14,893 nucleotides of DNA from DASQQQ01 sp036390995 (lineage in GTDB: Bacteria > Actinomycetota > UBA4738 > HRBIN12). Positions 1-6,293 of the stretch are shown here, one piece after another. The DNA is taken from contig DASWAT010000154.1 in assembly GCA_036390995.1 (NCBI GenBank), positions 1-14,893 of the forward strand, given 5' to 3'. Numbering within the stretch: position 1 is the stretch's first letter; the number at the start of each line of letters is the position of its first letter. The position numbers were made by a program, and so were the translations under genes. The notes beneath the pieces are model-generated. The model saw only the letters and a list, made by a program, of their open reading frames with translations. It had not been told where the DNA came from and did not search any database.

Positions 1-734
1 AAGAGGACGGTCGCGACCTTGTACGCGGTCGCGGCCACGATCAGAACGCCGAACCCCTGCTTCATGCGCCTGTCCGGCACGTACAAGCTCGTGATCCTGG
101 CTCCGGCGAAGGACCCGATCGCTCCCGCCACGAGGAGCGCCACGGTGAGGCCCCCGTTGAAGTGGGCCGACGACAGGTGCGGGATGAGCGCTGAGAACGA
201 CGGCGGGGTCACTGCGAACGCGTTGATCGCCGCGGCACGCTTGGTCTCGAACCCGACGAGGATCAGCGTCGGCATCAGCAGGAATCCCGGTCCGACCCCC
301 AGCAGGCCGCTCAGCACCGAGATCGGGGCGGCGAGGTAGAGTGCCAGCCGGAAGTTCTCCCAGCCGGGCCGCTCCTTCACCGGCCGGAACAACCGGTAGG
401 CGAGGTAGGCCACGGAGCTGAGGTACACCACCCAGATGGCCTGCGCGGGGACGACCTGTGCCATCCACGATCCGAGTGGCGCGAACGTCGTCGTGACCGC
501 CGCAAGAGCGAGGGCCTTGCGCCACTCGATCAGCCCGCTCCTCGCGAACCCGAAGGCCGCGAAGCCGGCCGTGATCCCGTTCAGCAGGAGGCTGAGAGGC
601 TGGACCTCATGCACGAGGTCGGACATGAACAGCGACAGGAACGGAACCGCGGCGAACGCGACCCCGAGGCCGAGCATCCCCGAGACGACGGACAGGACGA
701 GCAGCCCCCCGACGATGAGCAGGGTGGTGCTCAC
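1..734 (-). CDS. TauE/SafE family membrane exporter (partial, C-terminus beyond window)
   Basis: My translation of the minus strand from GTG at 734 gives an open frame through position 1, so the gene is cut by the left edge (about 244 residues visible). It is strongly hydrophobic. It opens with a glycine-rich membrane segment (STTLLIVGGLLVLSVVSGML) and has a second such stretch in the middle (LSGLLGVGPGFLLMPTLILV), the duplicated pattern of TauE/SafE permeases. Members export small anions such as sulfite or sulfoacetate, but most are uncharacterised. The start is chosen because GTG at 734-732 overlaps the TGA of the upstream thioredoxin-like gene (GTGA), implying translational coupling. It is the fourth gene of an arsR1-permease-thioredoxin-TauE unit, so a role in metalloid or sulfur-anion export is an inference. 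Family is fairly sure, substrate unknown. Confidence 0.85.
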   Translation of the reverse strand, partial: MSTTLLIVGGLLVLSVVSGMLGLGVAFAAVPFLSLFMSDLVHEVQPLSLLLNGITAGFAAFGFARSGLIEWRKALALAAVTTTFAPLGSWMAQVVPAQAIWVVYLSSVAYLAYRLFRPVKERPGWENFRLALYLAAPISVLSGLLGVGPGFLLMPTLILVGFETKRAAAINAFAVTPPSFSALIPHLSSAHFNGGLTVALLVAGAIGSFAGARITSLYVPDRRMKQGFGVLIVAATAYKVATVL

Positions 735-994
735 GGCCCGGCTCTCCTGCTGAGGAGTTCGCTCAGGAACTCCGCGAGGGTATGAGGGGTCGGGACGTTG
801 CCCTCCATCACCAGCTTCTCGTCGACGACGAGCGCCGGCGAGCCGATGATCCGGCGGGCGAGCATCTCGGTGATGTCCTCGACCTTGACGACCTCGGCAT
901 CGAGGCCGAGCTCGTCCACCGCCATGAGGGTGTTCTCGTAGAGCGCCTGGCACCGGTAGCATCCCGGACCGAGGACCCGGATCTTGACGGTCAC
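731..994 (-). CDS. Small thioredoxin-fold protein with CxxC (glutaredoxin-like, TM0996/MTH895 type)
   Basis: 87 residues. The N-terminus reads VKIRVLGPGCYRCQAL, with a redox CxxC (C12, C15) straight after the first strand. A conserved SPALVVDEKLVMEG segment about residues 53-66 supplies the cis-proline strand, as in the stand-alone redox-active disulfide proteins of the TM0996/MTH895 group. GTG at 994 is chosen because AGGAGG lies 5 nt upstream. A longer upstream frame exists but is the shadow of the permease gene. It sits 11 nt after the permease stop and its own stop overlaps the next start (GTGA). Proteins of this type are often encoded beside ArsP_1/DUF318 permeases with an ArsR regulator. 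It could reduce or carry a thiol-bound substrate for the permease, but that is inference. Confidence 0.9.
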   Translation of the reverse strand: MTVKIRVLGPGCYRCQALYENTLMAVDELGLDAEVVKVEDITEMLARRIIGSPALVVDEKLVMEGNVPTPHTLAEFLSELLSRRAGP

Positions 995-1005
995 GGTCGC
1001 CTCCT

Positions 1006-2055
1006 TCAGAGCACGAGATCGAACAGGTAACCGACGAGGAGGATCCCCGCCGCCACGACGCCGATGAACGTCGCGATGAGCTTGGGTCTCAGGACGCGCC
1101 GGAGAAGGATCATCTCGGGCAGGGACAGGGCGACCACGGCCATCATGAAGGCGAGGAGCGTCCCCATCCCAAGGCCCTTTGCGTAGAGCGCCTCGACGAG
1201 CGGCAGCACGCCGGCGGCGTTCGAGTAGAGCGGCACTCCGATCAGCACCGCGAAGGGAACCGCGAAGGGGTTGCCGGGTCCTGCGTAGCGCTCGAAGAAG
1301 CTCTGGGGCACCCAGCCGTGGATGACGGCGCCGAGCCCGATCCCGACGAGGAGGAACGGGAGGACCTTCCGGATGATCTTCACGGTCTCGTCTCGCGCGA
1401 GCTGCGTCCGCTGCCGCCAGCTCGGTGCCGCCCAGCGCGTCGCCCTCGATCCGACCTTGACGTCGAACACGAACGGCTCCACCCACCGCTCGAGGCGAAG
1501 GCGTCCGAGCGTGAAGCCCGCCACGACCGCGATGGCCAACCCCGCGGACAGGTACAGCAGCGCGATCCTCCACCCGAACATCCCGTAGAGTAGGACGAGC
1601 GCGACCTCGTTCACGAGCGGGCTCGCGATGAGGAACGACAAGGTGACGCCGAGGGGCACACCGGCCGAGACGAAGCCGATGAACGCCGGCACCGCGCTGC
1701 ACGAACAGAACGGCGTGACCACGCCGAGCCCCGCCGCCGCCACGTTCGCGAAGCCCTCGCGGCGTCCCCCGAGCAGCGTTCGGGTGCGCTCGATGCTCAT
1801 GAACGAACGCGGGATGGTGACGATGTAGATGATGCCCGCGAGCAGCAGCAGGATCTTCGTCGTGTCGAAGACGAAGAAGCGGATCGTCTCGCCGAGCCGG
1901 GTCTCGGACGAGAGGCCTACGGTCCGGAACAAGAGCCAGTTCCAGAACGGTCCGTTCGCCCGGTACAGCGCAACCCAGAGCACTGCGGAAGCAGCGAGGG
2001 CGATCCACAGGCGCACGTCGCCTTCCGCGCGCTGGCGGATCACCCGGACGCTCAT
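1006..2055 (-). CDS. ArsP_1 (DUF318) family permease
   Basis: 349 residues, a polytopic membrane protein with about eight hydrophobic segments and a basic cytoplasmic loop around residues 184-230. Family hallmarks are the PFCSCSAVP motif (C117, C119), ASPLVNEVALVLLYGMFG (about 145-160) and GVPLYSNAAGVLPL (about 273-286). Characterised ArsP_1 members export trivalent organoarsenicals. Others of the family are linked to Cu, Zn or other metals, so the substrate here is not certain. ATG at 2055 overlaps the arsR1 stop (ATGA), with GGGAGG about 9 nt upstream. A longer frame running into arsR1 is rejected as a shadow. As a metalloid-type permease it is one candidate for the missing partner of ArsA, although ArsP proteins are not known to need an ATPase. 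Confidence 0.92.
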   Translation of the reverse strand: MSVRVIRQRAEGDVRLWIALAASAVLWVALYRANGPFWNWLLFRTVGLSSETRLGETIRFFVFDTTKILLLLAGIIYIVTIPRSFMSIERTRTLLGGRREGFANVAAAGLGVVTPFCSCSAVPAFIGFVSAGVPLGVTLSFLIASPLVNEVALVLLYGMFGWRIALLYLSAGLAIAVVAGFTLGRLRLERWVEPFVFDVKVGSRATRWAAPSWRQRTQLARDETVKIIRKVLPFLLVGIGLGAVIHGWVPQSFFERYAGPGNPFAVPFAVLIGVPLYSNAAGVLPLVEALYAKGLGMGTLLAFMMAVVALSLPEMILLRRVLRPKLIATFIGVVAAGILLVGYLFDLVL

Positions 2056-2366
2056 CGGACCCGACCTCCCGATCCGGACACGAGGTCCTCGAGCTCCTGC
2101 TGAAGAGCCTGGAGGCCGTCCGGCTCGATCGTGTACTCGATCCGGCGTCCTGTGCGCGCCCCGCTCACGAGTCCCGCTTCCCGCAGGATCCGAAGGTGGT
2201 AGGAGAGCAGGTTCTGAGCCAGGCCCAGCTGCGGAACGAGCTCGCACACGCACCGGGTGCCACGCGACAGTGCCGCCAGGATCGCCATCCGCGCCGGATC
2301 TCCCAGGGCGCTGAAGGCCCTAGCTGCTTCCGCGCTCGACCGAACAGCGTTCCTTGATAGGTTCAT
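2052..2366 (-). CDS. arsR: ArsR/SmtB family repressor 1 (CxC metalloid-site type)
   Basis: 104 residues. A winged-helix ArsR core shows FSALGDPARMAILAAL, then RCVCELVPQLG (C39, C41) running into the recognition helix (NLLSYHLRILREAGLV), then the wing (GARTGRRIEYTIE). The CxC in the helix before the recognition helix matches the As(III)/Sb(III) site of classical ArsR (ELCVCDL), so derepression by arsenite is the likely role. No Shine-Dalgarno sequence precedes ATG 2366. Instead CAGACT lies 6 nt upstream, suggesting a leaderless mRNA. It heads the permease-thioredoxin-TauE unit and its stop overlaps the permease start. Its helix and wing sequence is close to arsR3 at 6792-7115, which suggests duplication. 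Confidence 0.93.
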   Translation of the reverse strand: MNLSRNAVRSSAEAARAFSALGDPARMAILAALSRGTRCVCELVPQLGLAQNLLSYHLRILREAGLVSGARTGRRIEYTIEPDGLQALQQELEDLVSGSGGRVR

Positions 2367-2378
2367 GGCGGCAGTCTG
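2367..2378 (-). promoter_or_regulatory. Putative leaderless promoter (-10) of arsR1
   Basis: On the minus strand CAGACT (2378-2373) is followed by 6 nt and then ATG (2366). This is the spacing expected if transcription starts on the A of the start codon. There is no purine-rich ribosome site. A weak dyad GGGTC-C-GACCC (2392-2402) lies at about -26 to -36 and could be an operator, but such GC-rich dyads arise by chance. No good -35 box is visible. Confidence 0.45.
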
Positions 2379-2653
2379 CCTGTGTGAGCGTGGGTCCGAC
2401 CCGGGCGGAGGTCCCGCGGGTGGGAGGACCCTCGACCCTCAGAGTGGCCGGCCACGGCCGCTCGGAGGGCGGTGGGTCGCGGGGCGGATGAACGAGCTCG
2501 ACGGGCGCGTGGCCCTTGGGCTCTCGCAGCCCGAAGTGCACGTATTACCGGATCGTGCCCGAGGCGCTCTCCGCGGTGGCGCCGCGCGATGATCCCCTCC
2601 TCAGAGAGGATCCGAAGCCGTGATCGCCCTGTCCACTCCCCACCGGACGTGCG
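2379..2653. other. Intergenic stretch between arsR1 and the arsDA operon end
   Basis: About 275 bases with no gene I can support; open frames here are compositional (Arg/Gly/Pro-rich, no family resemblance). It holds the upstream part of the arsR1 promoter and an imperfect hairpin at 2591-2612. Nothing else was recognised. Confidence 0.6.
2591..2612 (-). terminator. Possible hairpin terminator of the arsDA operon
   Basis: GATCCCCTC (2591-2599) and GAGAGGATC (2604-2612) form a 9-bp stem with one mismatch and a 4-nt loop, 42-63 nt beyond the last stop of the minus-strand operon (2654). No T-tract follows on either strand, so it would be a weak or Rho-assisted terminator, or only an mRNA 3'-end structure. 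Confidence 0.3.
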
Positions 2654-3019
2654 TCACTTCGGATCCTGCCTCGGCAAGGGTCCGTCGGCGCCAAGAGATC
2701 GGTGTTGGGATGCGGTGACGAGCCCGGGCAGGCCCGGCGTCACGCCCAGGGCTTCCACCGCCCGACGGATGGACGGCACCGAGAGCTTGCCGCCGCTGGT
2801 CAGGATCTCGCCGTTCAGGAGCACCAGCGGCAGCTCGGCGTCGGGTGGCAAGGGCGGGCAGCCGGGATCGAACAGGTCGTAGTACTCGACCAGGACCGCG
2901 TCACCGTAGCGCCGGTGCAGCTGGCCCGCCACCCACTGCGACAGCTCCCGCCACGTGTCCTTCACCTCGGCGCCACAGGCCACCGGCGCCCCGACGATCG
3001 TCACGCGGACAGGCCTCAC
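2654..3019 (-). CDS. Small thioredoxin-fold-like protein resembling DUF1462 (YuzD)
   Basis: 121 residues from GTG 3019, chosen because that codon overlaps the FmdB stop (GTGA). An upstream in-frame extension lies wholly inside the FmdB gene. The N-terminus VRVTIVGAPVACG is a strand followed by a Cys in the position of a redox motif. Then come an amphipathic helix (TWRELSQWVAGQLHRRYG), a second strand (VLVEYYDLFDPGCPPLPPD) and ELPLVLLNGEIL followed by a final helix (VPSIRRAVEAL). The strand-helix-strand pattern and the LP-V-x-NGEI segment resemble YuzD/DUF1462. Only single cysteines (not CxxC) are present. The last 25 or so residues look disordered. It is the last gene of the arsDA operon. Function unknown; a thiol or metalloid carrier is a guess from context. 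Confidence 0.7.
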   Translation of the reverse strand: MRPVRVTIVGAPVACGAEVKDTWRELSQWVAGQLHRRYGDAVLVEYYDLFDPGCPPLPPDAELPLVLLNGEILTSGGKLSVPSIRRAVEALGVTPGLPGLVTASQHRSLGADGPLPRQDPK

Positions 3020-3240
3020 CACGGGCAGCAACCCGAACCGGCGCTCCGAGCGCAGCCGGAGGGTGGGGCACCCGGGCTCGCTCCGCTGCGTATCAAGAGA
3101 CCGGCCGTCATGACCTGCTTCACCCGCCGGCCGTTGCACGTGGGACATGAAGGCTCCAGTCCCGCCTGTTTCTCGGCGAACGAGGCACGGACGTCGAATC
3201 GGTTCCCGCAGTCCTCGCAGCGGTAGGCGTACACGGGCAC
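3016..3240 (-). CDS. FmdB-type zinc-ribbon protein with Cys-containing tail
   Basis: 74 residues. The N-terminus MPVYAYRCEDCGNRFDV and a second pair CPTCNGRRVKQVM (about residues 32-44) give the CxxC...CxxC zinc ribbon of the FmdB family. These small proteins were named from amidase/formamidase regulators, and most have no proven role. The usual glycine-rich tail is replaced by a short segment ending GCARSAGSGCCPW, which adds three cysteines. The start is GTG 3240; an alternative GTG at 3234 is possible. A GGGAGG lies rather far upstream (about 12 nt). It lies 22 nt after the second YlbF gene and its stop overlaps the next start. Because part of the tail is overlapped upstream of the next gene, its exact sequence deserves checking. 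Confidence 0.82.
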   Translation of the reverse strand: MPVYAYRCEDCGNRFDVRASFAEKQAGLEPSCPTCNGRRVKQVMTAGLLIRSGASPGAPPSGCARSAGSGCCPW

Positions 3241-3262
3241 GGTGACTACGCGCCTCCCATGG

Positions 3263-3646
3263 TCAGCAGGTCGAGGGGGCGGCCGCCATCGCGGCGAAGT
3301 CCCAGCCCAGGAGCTCGCTGATGAGCTCGTTGATCTCGGGGAGGTAACCGATCGCCGTCTGTTGGGCTTCGGCGAATCCCGCGATCACCGGGTTGGACCA
3401 CGCCTCTTGCTGCGTGGCGCGGACCCGATCGATGTCGGCCCGGGTCAGGGTTCCCTCCGCCTGTCGGCGCCGAAGGTCGGCGTCGGCCTCCGCCAAGTAC
3501 TTCAGCATCCCGCGGGCTTGCTCGTCGGCGTCGAGCCGAGCCTTCGCTTCCCTGAAGGCAGCGACGGGCTCGGACCGCTCCAGCGATGCGCCGAGCGCCT
3601 CGGCCGCCGCACGGAGCGCGGGGGGAATGGTGGCTTGCGCGTCCAT
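3263..3646 (-). CDS. YlbF family protein, copy 2 (terminal cysteine)
   Basis: 127 residues, all helical in appearance: PPALRAAAEALGASL, a charged central hairpin (about residues 28-66) and a C-terminal helix (EINELISELLGWDF). This matches the YlbF/YmcA (Com_YlbF) fold. In Bacillus subtilis YlbF and YmcA form a complex with YaaT that controls RNA processing and carries Fe-S clusters. ATG 3646 is chosen because GAGGAGG sits 5 nt upstream. An earlier in-frame GTG at 3664 would overlap the upstream gene. The last residue is a cysteine (C127, ending AAPSTC). It is a diverged paralogue of the gene immediately upstream, suggesting a heteromer. Family confident, role in metalloid handling inferred from context only. 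Confidence 0.87.
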   Translation of the reverse strand: MDAQATIPPALRAAAEALGASLERSEPVAAFREAKARLDADEQARGMLKYLAEADADLRRRQAEGTLTRADIDRVRATQQEAWSNPVIAGFAEAQQTAIGYLPEINELISELLGWDFAAMAAAPSTC

Positions 3647-3656
3647 GTCGTCCTCC

Positions 3657-4073
3657 TCAACCACAGCAGCTCGGGTTGCAGGCCGCGGCGAAGCCGAAGC
3701 CGATCCTCTCGGAGAGCAGTTCGTCGATCGTCCTGGACAGCATCGCGAGCGACGTCTGGGCCTCGACGTACTCGGTCACGGAAGCCTCGGCCATCCAGGC
3801 CTGGCGGAGGCGCTCGAGCTCGGCGCGCTGCTCGGCGCTTGCCGCACCCAGCATCAACAGGGGTTGCAGTGAGCGCTGCTCCTCCTGGTAGGCGCGCAGC
3901 GCCTGCTGGGCGCGCTCGTCGTCACGGAAGCGGACGTAGGCGCGCTCGAAGGCTTTGAACTCGGGTGTCTCCGACAACGCCGCACCGAAGTCCCTCGCCG
4001 CGCGTTCCACCCCGGAACGCCAACCGGGCTCCTCGGCGACCACGGGGGAGACCGTCTCGCGGATCTGAGTCAT
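3657..4073 (-). CDS. YlbF family protein, copy 1 (CxxxCC tail)
   Basis: 138 residues, helical throughout: VERAARDFGAALSETPEFKA, FRDDERAQQALRAYQEEQ, a turn at about 73-80, and a final helix SLAMLSRTIDELLSERIG. This is the YlbF/YmcA architecture. The extreme C-terminus is ACNPSCCG (C132, C136, C137), a CxxxCC cluster suited to binding a metal, a metalloid or an Fe-S cluster. C-terminal cysteines of B. subtilis YlbF/YmcA are implicated in [4Fe-4S] binding, so this is a family trait as well as a possible As(III) site. ATG 4073 overlaps the ArsA stop (ATGA), so translation is coupled to arsA, with GGTGGTGAGGG upstream. The stop lies 10 nt before the ATG of the second YlbF gene. A much longer upstream frame is the shadow of arsA. 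Confidence 0.88.
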   Translation of the reverse strand: MTQIRETVSPVVAEEPGWRSGVERAARDFGAALSETPEFKAFERAYVRFRDDERAQQALRAYQEEQRSLQPLLMLGAASAEQRAELERLRQAWMAEASVTEYVEAQTSLAMLSRTIDELLSERIGFGFAAACNPSCCG

Positions 4074-5932
4074 GCCCTCACCACCTCCAAGCCGAGCATC
4101 TCCTCTCCGAGCTCGCCCAGGAGATCCAGCCCCTTCACCTCGTACGGGAGGAGCGGGATCTGCAGAACCGGCACCGGGAACCGCTCGCGCATCTCGCCCA
4201 GGTATCGCTCCTGCATGGCACGGCGAGCTTGTGCGAAGGGAGTGGTGGCCTGATCGGCGGGGATGACGAGGTTCGCGACGACCAGCCCCGGCTCGATCCC
4301 GATCGTGCGCAGCTCCTGCGCCATGCGGTGGGCCTCCAGGATCGGGGTGGACTCCGGGTACATCACGTACGCGAACGTGCTCCGCGTGGGATCTCGCATC
4401 ATGTCGATGACGTCGGCGAAGTGCTGCTTGGCGACGTCGTCGGCGGCCGTGGTGTCCACCGAGGCGAAGACCTTCACGTCGAGCTGCTTGCTCCATTCCA
4501 CCGGAAGCTCGAGGAGTCGGAGGGTGTGTCCGGTCGGGGCCGTGTCGAACACCACGACGTCCCAGTCCCCCTGAGAGGCGTGCTCGATGAACTTGTCGAA
4601 CGCGGCGATCTCTTCGGTGCAGGGAGACTCGAGCTCCTCCGCCATGACCGCGATGGCCGATCCGGGGCGACCGCGTGCGCGCGCGTCCGCGAGGATGCGT
4701 GCCTTGTAGGCATCCGCCGTGGCCTTGGGGTCGATCTTCGCCGCCCACAGCCCCGGCGTCCCCTCGACCGGCGCGGCTTCGTCTCCGACCGGCGTGCCGA
4801 GCACATCGCCGAGGTGCGCGGCCGGGTCGGTGGTCAGGAGCAGCGTGCGATAGCCGTGTCGTGCGAGCCAAAGGGCTGTGACGCACGACGCCACGGTCTT
4901 GCCGACCCCGCCCTTGCCCGCGAAGAAGATCGTTCGCCTGGCTCCGTCCGGGACGAGCCGAGCCCGCACATCTGCGAGGCTCGTCAACTCGCCGTCCCTG
5001 CTCGCGGGCGTGAGGTCATTCTGGGTCACGGCGGGCTCGCCGTCGAAGTAGATCCGTGCGACCTCATGCAGCCGCGGCACGCCCTTGATCTCACCCGCCA
5101 GCAACGTCATGCGCTCGGATGGGTACGGCAGCTCGGCTTCGACCCTCCCGAGGTACCCCGCCTGCAGTTCGGCCCGATCGGCGAAAAGCGGGTCGCCGAC
5201 GGCTTCGGGCGGGATGATCCCGTTCACGATCAGACGGTGGGTGCGGATGCCGAGCTTCTCGAGTTCGTCGATCGCCCGCCGGGTCTCACGGAGCGCGATC
5301 GCCTCGGGCTGGAGCACGAAGACGAACGTCGTGAGGCCCGGGTCGCGCAGACTGCGCAGCGCCCGCTTGTACTTGGCCTTGGCGTCCTGGATCGCCGCCG
5401 CCGGACCGATGCACGTCTGACCGCTTCCCTCGCTCGCGGCATCGATCGTCTGCGACCACTCCGCGGGTAGCTCGAGGAGGCGGATGGTGTGCCCGGTCGG
5501 GGCGGTGTCGAAGATGACCTGATCGAACGCCTGGCCGTCGCCCGGCGAAGGCTCCAGGAAGTCGGTGAAGCGGTCGAAGGCGGCGACCTCTGCGGTGCAA
5601 GGCCCACTCATCTGTTCTTCCATGACCTGGACCATCTGCTCGGGGAATGCTGCGCGGATCGGCGCCATGGCGTGGTCGATGTACTCCTCCGTCGCGCGGT
5701 CGGGGTCGATCTCCATGGCCCAGAGGCCTGGCACGCCCTCGATCGCCGTGATCTGGTGTCCGATGGGCTGCTCGAAGACGTCGGCCAGGTTGGATGCCGG
5801 ATCGGTTGTGACGATCAGGGTGCGCCTTCCCTGCTCTGCGCTCCGGACTGCGGTGATGGCCGCCATGCTGGTCTTGCCGACCCCCCCCTTGCCCGAGAAG
5901 AACAGGAATCGACCATCCATCTGCTCAGCCAT
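4070..5932 (-). CDS. arsA: ArsA, arsenite-stimulated ATPase (tandem two-domain form)
   Basis: 620 residues, the full two-half architecture of bacterial ArsA. Each half has a P-loop GKGGVGKT (about residues 14-21 and 339-346) and the signature DTAPTGHT (about 142-149 and 463-470). All three cysteines that bind As(III)/Sb(III) in E. coli ArsA (Cys113, 172, 422) have counterparts: C112 in SGPCTAEVAAFD, C174 in GQTCIGPA and C438 in ESPCTEEIAAFD. It should energise arsenite extrusion through a membrane channel, receiving As(III) from ArsD. ATG 5932 is chosen because GGAGG lies 5 nt upstream; GTG one codon earlier is an alternative. It overlaps the arsD 3' end by 8 nt and the next YlbF start by 4 nt. 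No ArsB or Acr3 is encoded nearby. Confidence 0.97.
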   Translation of the reverse strand: MAEQMDGRFLFFSGKGGVGKTSMAAITAVRSAEQGRRTLIVTTDPASNLADVFEQPIGHQITAIEGVPGLWAMEIDPDRATEEYIDHAMAPIRAAFPEQMVQVMEEQMSGPCTAEVAAFDRFTDFLEPSPGDGQAFDQVIFDTAPTGHTIRLLELPAEWSQTIDAASEGSGQTCIGPAAAIQDAKAKYKRALRSLRDPGLTTFVFVLQPEAIALRETRRAIDELEKLGIRTHRLIVNGIIPPEAVGDPLFADRAELQAGYLGRVEAELPYPSERMTLLAGEIKGVPRLHEVARIYFDGEPAVTQNDLTPASRDGELTSLADVRARLVPDGARRTIFFAGKGGVGKTVASCVTALWLARHGYRTLLLTTDPAAHLGDVLGTPVGDEAAPVEGTPGLWAAKIDPKATADAYKARILADARARGRPGSAIAVMAEELESPCTEEIAAFDKFIEHASQGDWDVVVFDTAPTGHTLRLLELPVEWSKQLDVKVFASVDTTAADDVAKQHFADVIDMMRDPTRSTFAYVMYPESTPILEAHRMAQELRTIGIEPGLVVANLVIPADQATTPFAQARRAMQERYLGEMRERFPVPVLQIPLLPYEVKGLDLLGELGEEMLGLEVVRA

Positions 5933-6290
5933 CACTGCCTCCGTTCAGTGCCGCCCGGACCTCGGACGGCGCCGGGTACGCGCCAGTCTTGATGACCCTG
6001 CTCCGCACGACGGTGATCGGCAGGGCGTCCATCTGCCGCTCGCGCACCAGCGTCATCACCTCGGCGTTGTGAAGGAACGCCTGCGGCTGGCTGGTCATCT
6101 GATAGCGCTCGACCCGGTGGCCGTCCGCTTGCAGATCGAGAACCATCTCGTCCACGTCGAGGAGCGTCTGATCGAGTGTGGGACCGCAGAGTCCGGTGGG
6201 GCAGCACATCGGCGGGTCGAAGATCTCGACATCGGGTTGCACCGCCGGGGCCTGAACGCCCGCGCCCGAGTCGTCGGGTTTCATCACCAT
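5925..6290 (-). CDS. arsD: ArsD, arsenite metallochaperone
   Basis: 121 residues. After an N-terminal extension of about 20 residues comes EIFDPPMCCPTGLCGP, with Cys-Cys-x4-Cys (C29, C30, C35) matching C12, C13 and C18 of E. coli ArsD, the three ligands that carry As(III) to ArsA. The rest is the thioredoxin-like ArsD fold (YQMTSQPQAFLHNAEV, LPITVVRSRVIKTGAYP). The C-terminal cysteine pairs of E. coli ArsD are absent, as in many ArsD proteins; those pairs are not needed for chaperone activity. ATG 6290 is chosen because AGGAGG lies 7 nt upstream, overlapping the arsR2 stop region. It is 3 nt after arsR2 and overlaps arsA by 8 nt. Confidence 0.96.
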   Translation of the reverse strand: MVMKPDDSGAGVQAPAVQPDVEIFDPPMCCPTGLCGPTLDQTLLDVDEMVLDLQADGHRVERYQMTSQPQAFLHNAEVMTLVRERQMDALPITVVRSRVIKTGAYPAPSEVRAALNGGSDG

Positions 6291-6293
6291 CGT

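Noticed and set aside
731..2008. Long minus-strand open frame of 425 codons ending at the thioredoxin-like stop
   Set aside because: Only its last 87 codons resemble a protein; the rest is Arg/Pro-rich and is the shadow of the ArsP_1-type permease in another frame.
2402..2435. GGTCC-N11-GGACC inverted repeat upstream of arsR1
   Set aside because: Short GC-rich arms with a wide spacer and outside the expected operator position; likely chance.
3657..4886. 409-codon minus-strand frame continuous with YlbF copy 1
   Set aside because: The upstream two-thirds is an Arg/Gly/His-rich shadow of arsA. The YlbF start at 4073 overlaps the arsA stop, as expected for coupling.
3965..5470. 501-codon plus-strand frame opposite arsA
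   Set aside because: Composition is His/Arg/Asp-rich with no recognisable domain. It mirrors the codon periodicity of arsA, which has full family motifs.
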